From: Lichtheimia corymbifera B2541
Lineage: Eukaryota; Mucoromycota; Mucoromycetes; Mucorales; Lichtheimiaceae
DNA: 48,110 nucleotides
Direction: 5' to 3'
NCBI GenBank assembly: GCA_000697475.1
Contig: JNEU01001156.1
Coordinates: forward strand, 1-48,110
The notes under the pieces were generated by a model. That model had not been told where the DNA came from. It did not search any database and worked only from the letters and a program-made list of their open reading frames with translations. Below are positions 34,484-45,215 of the stretch, in pieces. The position numbers were made by a program, and so were the translations under genes. Every line of letters begins with the position of its first letter. Position 1 is the stretch's first letter.

Positions 34484-36654
34484 ATGGCCACCCATTATCA
34501 CCAACTTGTACACGAGCTTGACGTCGCCTTTCAACAAGGTCATCACGAGCATGTCATTCGCCAATCGACCCTGGCATTAGACATTGTGGACTTTCAGTTG
34601 TCCATGTTAGACATTCGAGCACGATCCTGGTGCGCATGTGGCAAGTTTGAGAACGCCATAGAGGATGCACGCCATATGCAGCAACTTGCACCGTTATCAC
34701 CTCGTGGATATTATCGTCAAGGAAGGGTCTATGCACAGTACGGCTATCATTCAAGGGCATTGGAGATATACAAGAAACCAGTTGCAGCAGATGGTGATGA
34801 TGGCGTCTTGCGTTATGGATTCGACAATGCTATCAAGGAATCGATTCGGCAACTAGAGAAGAAGATTGATATGATCACAAAGTTACCAATGGATGTTGTA
34901 GTACTCATCGCTCCCATGTTGATTGGAGAAGGCCTTGAAGGAGACCAGGGTTATCATGCGTGTTTGGATGTATCTGTGGCATGGCGTAATCGTCTTTTGA
35001 AATCGGGAAAGCTTAGTTACAGCATCAATACAGGACATCATCAGCATAGCAACTTCATTTCCAAATCACTACTATCGGAAGGACTGGACCAGGTTGTACG
35101 TCTTGCTCAGCATATCAACACACTGCGAATAAGAACCCTCCACGAGTCTTTCTACTCTCTTCTTGACCGAGGATGTTTTGATTCTTTGCGTGGTTTATAC
35201 TTGCAGGTATGTAAATAAGCTATTCGGCGACATGTCCATGGCTAACATGCGATTATCAGGTCAATCAAACTTTGGTGATCATGAGAGAGAACCCGCAGCG
35301 TTGAAGAGATTAGACAGCACATTGAGACACTTGGAGCTTGACATTTCATCACCCTCGAGTAATCCTTCGCTTCATCACGATCTTTGTCTATCATTGGAGA
35401 AGGTTCTTGACGTGTGCACCAACTTGATATCCTTGAAAACCGGCCACATTCTGATGAACCGCAATGCATTATCGCAGTATCCAACATTAAGACGCCTCGA
35501 ATTGGGATCTCATCAGCAATTGACTACTTCTGATATGGAGTTGATCCTGCCAGCTTTCCCGCTTTTGGAGCATCTCGCCATCCGAAGGATTACTGATTCA
35601 CGATTATTGTCATTGGTGCATACGTGTTGTCCCAACCTTTCATTTCTTGAATACAACACGCCTTTGATTCGAGACAAATTGCCTTCACCATCGACAACGT
35701 CCACGGCAGAAACACCTGGATTACGTTTCTTATACATTGAATTGAGCGACCCATCGAATGATCTCAAAGACGTTATCGACATCACCATGCGACATCACAA
35801 GACATTGGAGCACCTTCTCATCAATCTAAAAGAAAACCAGCGCTTTGATCAATCATCCCCATTATCTGATACCACTACATTGACGTTCAACAACCTGGCA
35901 CATGTTCATTTCGGCATTCGGGGGTTTGACGGATGGGAACCACTAGGGTCAAAAAACGAAACATTGATTCAGGAGGGGCTTCGATTTTTCGTTATTATTC
36001 TTCGCCAATCTCCCAACTTGCAGACTTTACGATTGAGTGGCGAAGCCTTGGATCCTCAAGTACTACATCCTTCATTGGGTCACCTGCACCATTTAAACAA
36101 GAATTGTCATGGGGAACCATACCTCAGTGTCTGTGGGTGACGCTATAGCTTTTGGAAAAGAAGACACGTTACAGCAAGTCTTGGATGAGCATGTTCACCA
36201 ATCGATAATGAGTGCCATTCATCCTTGGTCGCAATTGAAGCACGTCAAGTTCAAATGCTATGGTCTCAGTGTCTCTTTGCTGGAATCAATAACACGTCTG
36301 CCTCAACTTGAGACCTTAAACATCGACATTTCAAGGCCATTGGGAAATGATCAAGTTGATTTTATCAAAAAGCTTGCCAATGGATGTCCACAACTATCAG
36401 ACTTCACCCTAAGCGCAAACGTGATACCGGATGTTGTTATATATCATATGTCATTATTGAAGCAGCTGAAACATCTGACTCTGCTCGTGCAACACCAGAT
36501 CAACGACGCCGCTTTGTTAAGCCTGAGTGCCTGTCATCAACTACGAACGCTTACGATTCTTGATGTTGTCAGTCGAGATGCAATCGAGTTCCTTAAACTA
36601 GCTCTACCCAATCTTGGTATAGTCATTTACAGACGAGATATGATGGAATGGTGA
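34484..36654 (+). pseudogene. TPR/F-box/LRR gene 5 with a +1 frameshift
   Basis: Family layout is complete: TPR-like residues ~8-100 (RSWCACGKFENAIEDAR, QYGYHSRALEIY), F-box ~128-172 (IDMITKLPMDVVVLI ... CLDVSVAWRNRLL), then a long LRR region. Exon 1 ends at 35210 (donor GTAAAT, phase 1) and exon 2 starts at 35260 (acceptor TTATCAG, CTAAC branch). An alternative is donor GTATGT at 35207 with an acceptor at 35285. The LRR frame is broken near 36095-36097, where one extra base in an AAA run shifts to a frame that continues to 36654 with family-like LRR sequence. The spliced length is off by exactly one. ATG 34484 fits the family best; an in-frame ATG also lies at 34430. As read, the protein would stop at 36140, losing about 170 residues. 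Pseudogene or single-base error. Confidence 0.75.
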
Positions 36655-37006
36655 AGGATTAAATATATTTTACACAAGTGAAGTCAACGGCATTGTTAGA
36701 TGAAGGGCCTGGAGGTTATCATGTGTATATGTGCGATCCTTACATGGGTGTTTGCTACATATCTAATACCTCTAGATGCTATTTGAGCCGTGATCCTTTT
36801 TTACTCGGTGTGTGATATCCATGTCAATTAGATGTTGTCATGACAACCAGTGACATTTATCTTCGCAACGTGATGATTGACATGCATGACAATAGGAGAA
36901 CAATGGAGCCTAGCTGTAAAAGGTAGACATGGGAATGTGCAGCGCTAAATAAATAGGTTGGATAAACTTGATCTCTAGCTTTGTCCCTTTCTTCCCATTT
37001 TATACA

Positions 37007-39040
37007 ATGACTTGCGTTGACTGGAACAAAATCTTACATGAGATTCCTGTAACATCAGCAAACCACAACAATGATGATAGCATTATGAGGACAACACTCG
37101 AGATTCACGATTCGCTGCATCGCACCATCTCAAAGCTTTCGGACAGGATGCATGCTTTTATATCGATTGGCAACTTTGAATGGGCGTTGAACGATGCTGC
37201 AGCCTTACGAACACTTGATCCATCATTCTCAGATGCATATATATGTGCAGCAGAAATTTATCATCAGCAAGGCGATAAGCAAGCAGCTACTGATATATGC
37301 AATGAAGGCTTGCGAATGATCCACTCATCCGATCCAGCATATGCTACGCTGCAGTCAATGGTTATCAAGAATGAATTGCCAGTGCAAACACCAGTCGACT
37401 TTATATCTTTATTACCCATGAACATCACGAGTCGCATTGCATGCATGCTATTCACAAAGGGACATCCTACCAAGGATGCAAATCAGTATCCATGCCTGAC
37501 CGTCTCAAAAGCGTGGCACAAACGGCTAATGGAAAGCTATAACGCACAAGAATTGCATGTCGTCAATAGCAACACCTTTGACAACTGGGATTCCCACATA
37601 AGACAACATGGTTATTATATGACATCTTTGACCATTGATCACTGTACATGGCCATCATACCAGTTGCTTGAAAAGACAACGTTTGCATCGTTGACAACAT
37701 TGGTTATAAAAGGTAAGAGTTGTCAAAAATGAATTGCGGTCAAGGTAGCTCACTTTTGTGGTGCATTAGATACATCCCAAGATGAAGATACCTATATGTG
37801 GACAAGGTTACTCCGTGCATTGCAACACATGCCGACAACATTAACTACCCTTACGATCATTGCGCCAACAATGTTACCCATCGCTTCAATCCTCAATGCT
37901 TTGCCCAACCTGTCGTCCTTGGAATGCTCATCGATTGCAATAGACCCAATCATGCTAGATTCCAGTTATCCAAGGATGAAAACTTTCAAGTTACACTGTC
38001 CAAAGTATGCTGATTATGAAGCCGCATCATGTGTCCTGCCTCGATTTCCATTCCTGCACACGCTTTTATTTGACGCGATCACCGACCGGTTTTCAAAGAT
38101 CTTGGCACAGCTACCACATTGGTGTCCTAGGCTACAGCATATCAATTTGGGATCTGAGCATACTACCATGCATCCTATAACACCTGGAGGTGTGACAATT
38201 ATCCTAGCAATGAAACGTACATCATTTTGCAGCAGTGCCATTATTACATTTTTGGAACATTATGCAGCTCAGCTCGAAAACATGGTCTTTCAATTATCCC
38301 TTGGCGACTTTCCAAAGCATTTTATTATCCCTGTTCAATTCAAACGGCTCAAGTATATGGAAATAGCATATGGCGATACACCTGATACCAGTGAACGCTT
38401 GTGTGAGTGGATGATACGGCATGCACCTTTTCTTGAATCGATCCATGTTTGCAGTGCTTGGTCCGCAGGAATGTCTGTCTTCAATGCAATGATAGCACTG
38501 GCTCGGTTACGTGTTGCTGAACTCCCATTCTCGTTGGATACCATCAAAGGCCAAGATTGGTTCTTGAAACATCATCATACATTGGGTACCAAATCAAGTC
38601 TGCGAAGCCTTATCATCCAATTCGTTGGTGGGACCTCTATCACTGGGCATACATTGCAAAAGGTGGCTGGATTGAAGCATCTGGAGGAATTATCCATTGT
38701 AGAAGAGGATCATGATGGCGGTGTCTTTCAGCAGCTAGCACCAAGGCTAATGTTCGAAAGTCTCATTCGTGGATGCACGTCATTGACACACCTAACGTTG
38801 AATGCTTTTACTTGGATCGATCAAGCAGTCATTGAAGCAGTGGCAAGGTCAAAAAGTCTCAAGCACCTGACACTCATGGTGGATGATGTGTCATATACAG
38901 CAATATACCCCTTGTTTTCATGTACTCAGCTCAAGACGCTTCATTTATCAACTGACAAGCTACCTATACCAGCATCTGATCCAGGTGTTCAAGGCGAAAA
39001 GATGCTACAACTGGTGTTCTCAAAAAGGGCCTCACGGTGA
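37007..39040 (+). CDS. TPR/F-box/LRR protein 6 (658 aa)
   Basis: Intact Pof3/Dia2-like SCF receptor. Exons 37007-37712 and 37770-39040 are joined by a 57-nt phase-1 intron (donor GTAAGA, acceptor CATTAG). TPR-like residues ~40-105 (IGNFEWALNDAAALRTLDP, QQGDKQAATDICNEGL). F-box ~129-176 (VDFISLLPMNITSRIA ... CLTVSKAWHKRLM). LRR tail to the end, including LPNLSSLECSS, FPFLHTLLFD and HLEELSIVEE. It follows gene 5 on the same strand, about 350 bases after that gene's stop, and could be its tandem sister. AATAAA at 39062 gives the 3' end. Substrate unknown. Confidence 0.85.
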
Positions 39041-39061
39041 TCAACCCCTGTGATTGAGTGG

Positions 39062-39067
39062 AATAAA
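39062..39067 (+). terminator. Poly(A) signal after F-box gene 6
   Basis: AATAAA, 21 bases after the stop codon. Confidence 0.5.
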
Positions 39068-39290
39068 AATGAGAACGAGACAATAATAAGTCAAGTGAGA
39101 CTGAAAGATATCCTTTATTCAATGAAAGTGTCCACTCTTTTATATCTAAATGATTGATCCTGCTATAACCTGATTCTCCCACGCCTTCACACCATGATTA
39201 TTAACGATGATGGTATTCTCGATATACCCATAATCTTAGATACGTGTCTGTGCCAATGTACCTGACAGCCATATAGGATAAAATTCATGC

Positions 39291-40098
39291 GTGGGAGAAT
39301 GTATGTGTGACAAACATGAGATGATAGGAGAATTAAATGACAGCTGTGGGAACCAACATATGATGATTGAGCTGTGTCTACGACAAACACCTGTGATGCG
39401 CAAGCGTCAATACATGGGTCAATCCGAAGGTACACGCAAAAGAAGACAATACGGCAATTGTCTAGTACACCCCAAAGGCAGCCATTCAGCCGAGGATTGC
39501 TTTGTTCTCCGTCATGTCAATCAAACACGTCCACATGTCTCCCAGCATGCACCTGCCAACAAGTTCACAATTACACCATTATGCGGATATTGTAAAAAGG
39601 TACCATATCAACGCGGACACAAACGTCCAGAGTATCATCAACAGAAGAAAGTTGTGCACAACCGCACCATTCTTGTCAACCAAGCGTCTACACGCGACCA
39701 AGCTATTCTTGATCATCTTTTGCCGGTCAATTTGGAAAAATTGGATATTACAGGTACACACACTTGACATACTGCCAAGTGCCAACACAGCCTCAACTAA
39801 CACTGCCCAATCATTATTCGTGCCTATCACCATACAGACTGAGCAAGTCATGGCACTCGTTGAAACAGGAGCAACCTCCTCTTTTATCACCCCAACATTA
39901 GCTAGTAAAATCAACGCAGTATTGAATAAAGAAGTCATTGAATATACAACCGTATCACTCGCACAAAATGGTTCAGAAGCTATATTACATGGCCTTGCAC
40001 AAAATGTTCATTTAAAGTATGATGGCAAACAACGTGTACACAATTTCTTAGTTATGGAATTATCAGGGGATGAAATGTATGGAGGCAAATATAGATGA
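39291..40098 (+). mobile_element. LTR-retrotransposon gag/protease relic
   Basis: In one frame (39291-39767) are two zinc-knuckle-like motifs: CLVHPKGSHSAEDC and CGYCKKVPYQRGHKRPEY. In the next frame (to 40098) is an aspartyl-protease-like segment with ALVETGATSSFI and a later LGLA-like patch (ILHGLAQNV). Ty3/gypsy elements have this gag/zinc knuckle/protease order. The frames do not join and the expected catalytic aspartate of D-T/S-G is glutamate here, so the protease is probably dead. No reverse transcriptase or integrase follows. Flanks at 39061-39190 and 40096-40220 have faint similarity to each other, which might be worn terminal repeats. The element sits between the end of F-box gene 6 and the truncated F-box gene on -. 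Confidence 0.6.
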
Positions 40099-40397
40099 AA
40101 ATAGACAAAGGGACAAGATAAAGTACTGTGAGACCGATGTTTATTCTGAAGACAAATTGCCTCTCCTTTTATATTATTGAAGATCTGAAACTAGCGTTGC
40201 GGTGATAAGACTGTAGGATGTAGATGGACGTATTAAATGGATCCTGGCCATGTTATATAATCACATCGCTCTCTTAATCCTGTCAACGACCATTGATAAA
40301 GCAGGGATATTTCAACCGTGTGTTGGATCTCGGAAGATGACGGTGTATGTTCATAGATAATTGGTGCTTGCCATATGGCATATATGATAGATGTATG

Positions 40398-41603
40398 TTA
40401 TTGTATGTATGTGCACCACCGAGTAGTGCTTGATGGTTGATTGTTGTTTGGAATATGAGAAAGGATATTTGATGGGCCTGGCATTGGTAGTGGTAGTGGT
40501 ATTGAAGTCAAGAAACTGGGCGTTGCAAGGTTATCAAATTGGGTAACTGAATGAGCATGTACAGATGAATTTGGGATGGCGGGAGACACAGCAGCAGAAA
40601 TAGGATGGCCAACAACAGACGAAATTGCATGGGATGATTGGGTAAGGGTAGTAGACGGGACAAAGGGAACATCGCAGTCAATAGCCACACTACCAAGATC
40701 ACTAGCCAAGGCACTTGCTTCGCTCCTGATAACACTGTCGGTCGTTGACATACCATCTATGGATCCAGCTGTATTGCTGCCGGTATGACTCTCATCTTTT
40801 AAGGCAAAGTGATTAGAATGATTAATAAAGGGGAACAGATGCACTTAACAAATCTTGCTCTATTACGCTGCACATGTCTCCATACTGAATATAATATAGT
40901 TCTGGCGGCCCATGATGCATCAAACATTTCAAAAGGAAAGAAACTTAAACATTCTTTTTCAAACGTATCCACAGCATCCGACATTGCATGTCGTGAGATT
41001 TGAGCCCAACTCCTGTTACCGAGTTCGTGATCACGAACAAGTTGAGAGATAACCCTTTTAGCCTTGAGATGCCCAGTGCCAGGTGCTGCTTGTTCCAGAC
41101 TTAAGGGCCACAGACTACTGTCAAATCCTGCCTGACAAACAAGTTGGATGATATAACTCCATTGGAATACTTGATTTCTGCCTGGTGCACGGGATGAAGG
41201 GATTGTCCTATAATAGTGTGCGTATTGATGGTGAGCGTGCATGTTGTGATATTGTCCGGTTGCTTGCTGTCGACTTCGATTGGTATTGATAAAGCGATAT
41301 CTTCGCGAATCCTGGACAATGTGCTGCCAAAATCATTCTGCTGCATGTTTATGTTTCTTAGTTGATCTTGTACATCGACCATGGCACTTGATAAAGAATT
41401 TAGAGCGTTGTCATAACTTGTAAGAGTATATACAGTCTCTTGTACACTGCTGACACATTGAACGAGTTGCTGGATTGTCTGCCGATGCTCAAGTGCTTCA
41501 CTGTTTACACCAATTCGAAAAGAGACTTATAAAATTCTTCATTTTCTTCATGACCATTGCCTTGGCTGCTTGACTCATCAGGGGGTGGAAGGTCATCATC
41601 CAT
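40398..41603 (-). pseudogene. Broken unrecognised gene on reverse strand
   Basis: Not recognised. Reading from 41603 on -: an acidic start (MDDDLPPPDESSSQG), a glutamine-rich helical region likely to be a coiled coil (QTIQQLVQCVSSVQETVYTL, then LRNINMQQNDFGSTLSRI), a Q/H-rich stretch and a more conserved-looking part (VFQWSYIIQLVCQAGFD ... NRSWAQISRHAM, ending RNRARF). A serine/threonine/proline-rich tail with LPLPMPGPS closes it. The segments lie in at least three frames and I could not find splice sites that join them in phase. It may be a decayed gene or an ORF belonging to the neighbouring retroelement. Confidence 0.35.
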
Positions 41604-42229
41604 GGTGACACCACCGTTGCTCGACGTGCTGAACGACGTAAAGAAGAAAACAAAAAAGTCTTTACATGATCCCGTTACTTACGTTTTCTCAATCAAGCTC
41701 AGCTTACGCCATAACCCGGAAGTGTGTATTACGAAAATATGTATCCATAACACACTGTTGGGCTGAGTGACGACTGCTCCCTTCCCACCTGCGAATGTAA
41801 CTCAGTCCAACAGCCAAAATGGATGAAATCGGTATAAGTGTAGAGCATGTGATTAAATAAAGCAATCCTTTTTAGCTCATCCATTGTTTGTTGATTATGT
41901 CTTCCCGTAAGCAATTCACCTGCCCATTCTGTAGCTTGGTTATCAAGGGCGTACCCCAAAATGAACACATCCTTCTATGCACGAGTGGGCCTGATAGCAC
42001 ATAGCAGTGTATGTGCAAGGAAGCCAGAAGTCATTATGTTCAAGTCTATAACTGTAGTAATTTATATGCGTAGCTTTTTCAATTGCAAGAAGAGTTAGAA
42101 GCGACCGATAACTTTTGCGTGAATCGTGATGAATGGCATGGACTTCCAATACGAGCTACAGTCTTTTAATGAGATGCATTACGACGAGGTTTTCGACCAT
42201 CATGAACCATCACATAAGCAAAATGATCT
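41604..42229 (-). other. No supported gene; region where an LRR exon is missing
   Basis: Lies directly downstream (reverse strand) of the truncated F-box gene, where an LRR exon would be expected. The 80-residue reverse frame 41729-41968 (TEWAGELLTGRHNQQTMDEL) is protein-like but is not LRR. No LRR pattern is visible in any frame. Confidence 0.45.
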
Positions 42230-42964
42230 CTAAGACCCAATTTGTATACACGTACATGGAATCGATAGTTTTTGTAATGATTCAAAGGCCTCTCCTTCTG
42301 TAGTAAATAACAGACCACATAGTTTGCTGCTGTCGCTTTTCATTGTCAATGATTTGATATAGGAGATGATGCTGCTGATGCCAGGATCCTTCAAGATGAA
42401 TTCACGAGTACCAATCCTCTCTTTCAAATGCAAATGGCCACAAAGTAGCAAGCATTGCCGCCAGGTCTTGGATACTTGCAAACATGAAAGAGGCTCCAGC
42501 ATGCCATCATCATATAGGATTGGATTATCTCCGGTAATCAATAAACGCCCAATAGCCATGATGATATCCATTGGTAATATGCTCATGAAGTCGACACGTT
42601 GATTCATGAGTTGCTCTGCGTTTGCTTTGCCTTGTTCGAGTAGTGCATAGTGTGGATCAGATCTCGGGACATTTCTCATGCCATCTTCATACACGGTTAT
42701 AGCTGCAAGTTGTCGACCTTCGGAAGCATAAATCTCTCTTGAACGAATATAACCACGTGATGATGAAGGGTCCAGCACTTGCAACTTGAAAGTATCTCGT
42801 AACGCCATATCAAAATGAGTACCGTTTGCAAAGGCAACTGATCGTCGGTCAAGCAATTCCAAGATCGTTGGTGTGAGCTGCTCCAACGCACATGTCGTTT
42901 CAGTAATTACGCTCCTTTGGTCCATGGGGGAAGAGAACGTGTTGTCGGTGCGGTTGTCAAGCAT
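42230..42964 (-). pseudogene. TPR/F-box gene 7 lacking its LRR exon
   Basis: Exon 1 of the family is intact: TPR-like residues ~35-100 (THFDMALRDTFKL, EGRQLAAITVYEDGM), then the F-box at ~124-172 (VDFMSILPMDIIMAIG ... CLQVSKTWRQCLL). It ends just after the first LRR strand (FESLQKLSIP). A strong donor (GTACGT) lies at 42255 at the place where the other family members are spliced, phase 1, but no LRR exon follows. The unspliced frame stops at 42230. The downstream sequence instead holds unrelated frames and a retroelement relic, so the 3' half was probably lost by insertion or deletion. A free TPR/F-box protein could in principle still be made. The true ATG is at 42964. Confidence 0.75.
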
Positions 42965-42970
42965 AATCAA

Positions 42971-45150
42971 CCAACCGGTCTAGTGTCCCCTTTTTGTCTC
43001 GAAACAAAAAATGGCGTGCATGATTGATCGACACGTGACCCGGCCGCCATTTTATGGATGCACCTTAGTCATAGAATTGACTGTGTTTAGAGAATACGTG
43101 TACATCAATAACGTAGTATCCCTTGTTTATGTCACAGATAGAAGAAAGAATATGCACTACACTAAAAGATGGGATAAAAGAATGCTTCATCATTGTTGCA
43201 AAGTACATGTTTGATCATTCACCCACACAGGAAGACGCCATGGCTCATATCTATACGTAATATTGACAACCCATGCATGTCATATTGCTCCCAAAATCCA
43301 ACGTTCCAATCCCACAACACTGAAAGTATGATCAAGATAGTAATCCACTCCACACGTCTCTGCTGCCTATTCTCGTATGGTCATGGGATGCACGAGACTC
43401 TCCAACCAAACTAAACCATCCTCTTCCATGATGAGCATCCCCATTGCCATCATTAATCCTTACTTCCATCCTAGATCCATCATGGTTCCTTCGAAGAAAA
43501 AAAAAAGCTTTGTTGTATATATGCGTGTAAGACCTTTGTTCTACTTTGCCAGCTCTATCTTGATCCGCCACCCTGCATGCATTTATAGAAAATAGCCGCC
43601 CAACAATATAAATCCAGCAACAGATACTACACATTCACCATCATCGTCAGTCCATCAGTTGGTAGATCCCAAGTCAAAAAAACATTACGTTGGCACCAAT
43701 AATCTGCTAATAGTCTTGATAAAGATCGTGTTTGCCAAGGGGCTTGCATTGTCATCCATCATGATCGTCTCATCATCAATAGATCTTGTTGTGCAATTGC
43801 GGTATCGTTTTCAGCGTTATAAAGTGCATGATTGACCTACGATAAATAGATTGTTGGACAATCGGATCACGTCATGATAAACAACCTTGATCTTACCTTG
43901 ATATCCAGTTCATCCCCTAAGGATCGTGACATGGCATTCTTGATAACCAGCATATCCATTGTAATAGCATTGGTCCGGTTAAGCATTGGTGCTGCACTAA
44001 AAACCAAACGGGTGGTCCTTTGTTGTGAGTCAACAGGTTCCTTTTTCAGCCATGTACGCTTACCCTCACTGTATCAATGTATCCTTCCGTAAGAACAGCC
44101 TTCATGATTATCCTCAATCGCGTGATGCTGCTATCATCCATCCTCCAATATCGTGCTTGTTATCAACTTGACAGCCATGTATGAGACATCCTCGATCACA
44201 CTAAGGCCACCATCCATTTGCAATGCGCATCGTGTCCTTGGCATCATTATGTGTACGCCATGAACGGTAAAAAAGCAATGGTGTTGGATATCCATTTGTC
44301 CTTTGCCTTCGTTGCTGACCTCATCCATGGAACCTTTTCTCCTCGAAAGCCATCCTTTGTCCCATCCATGTTGAAACTATGTCCTTATCCCACAGGCGGC
44401 AACCATGGTGAAAAAGAGGGACAATCCTATAGTAAAGGACGCGCTGTGTAAGAATCATGATAGCCCTGAATACACTACACCCAAAATACCATCCAATCAT
44501 ACCATATTCTCACAAATCCAAAGCTGTTCTTGGGGCCTGCCTTTGACCTTGGTGGGGATAGTCAGATGGGGGACCATGGTGCGGGGAGGATCTTGCATGG
44601 GTGCCGAAACCAAGATGCCCAAGTTGGAATGGGCACACAGACAACCTCTCGTCAACGATGACCCTTTTCCGATCTTATGTCCATACTTGAATCTGCTGTG
44701 TCTTTATGCGTTGTTGGCATTGAGTGCGGTGAATGGGTGAATGGGTGTAAAAGGTGTATGAAAAAGCATAAAGCTGGGAATAGAAGTACAGCGTGTGATG
44801 GATCGACGCCCCCTTCTTTAAATAGTAGTACTGTAGTACCCGAATAAAAGGATTTGCAACACACAATGGCGTCATGAACACGGGCCATCGTAAATAGCAA
44901 GTCATTGTGGAGAAAGCATTCACCCATCTTGTTGATATATAGTTTCACATGAGAATGATAAATTGGACACGACGTCAAATCAATGTTGTTGCTGCGTATT
45001 ATGTACATGCAAGGCAAATTAGTGATGCTGCTGCGACAATTCATGCTGCGGATTACATGAGATAAGGAAAGCAGTGTGATCCGCAGCAAAGTGAGAATGA
45101 GGTTGCTGTGGCAACAAGGTGTGGCGCAAGGCGTCAGTGTAACCCAAAAT
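42971..45150. other. Long gene-poor stretch
   Basis: Short frames only on both strands, including about 110 codons at 44405-44740 (+) and 145 codons at 44652-45089 (-). Both overlap each other, lack domains and have no splice or promoter support. I see no repeat family member here. Confidence 0.45.
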
Positions 45151-45156
45151 GGATCC

Positions 45157-45164
45157 TATATAAA
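45157..45164 (+). promoter_or_regulatory. TATA box of the 45.2-kb F-box gene
   Basis: TATATAAA 59 bases before ATG 45216 and 89 before the next in-frame ATG (45246). Confidence 0.55.
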
Positions 45165-45215
45165 GACAGCTCATTTTATCATTTTTGGATTTTGTTGCTG
45201 CTGCATTTCTTTCCC

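Noticed and set aside
34211..34564. 117-codon reverse frame over the start of F-box gene 5
   Set aside because: Shadow of the TPR-coding exon on +, which has clear family similarity.
39061..40220. Flanking terminal repeats of the retroelement
   Set aside because: 39061-39190 and 40096-40220 look alike only faintly; without an alignment score I cannot call them LTRs.
44405..45089. Overlapping 111-codon (+) and 145-codon (-) frames
   Set aside because: They overlap each other, have no recognisable domain, no splice structure and no relative in the window.
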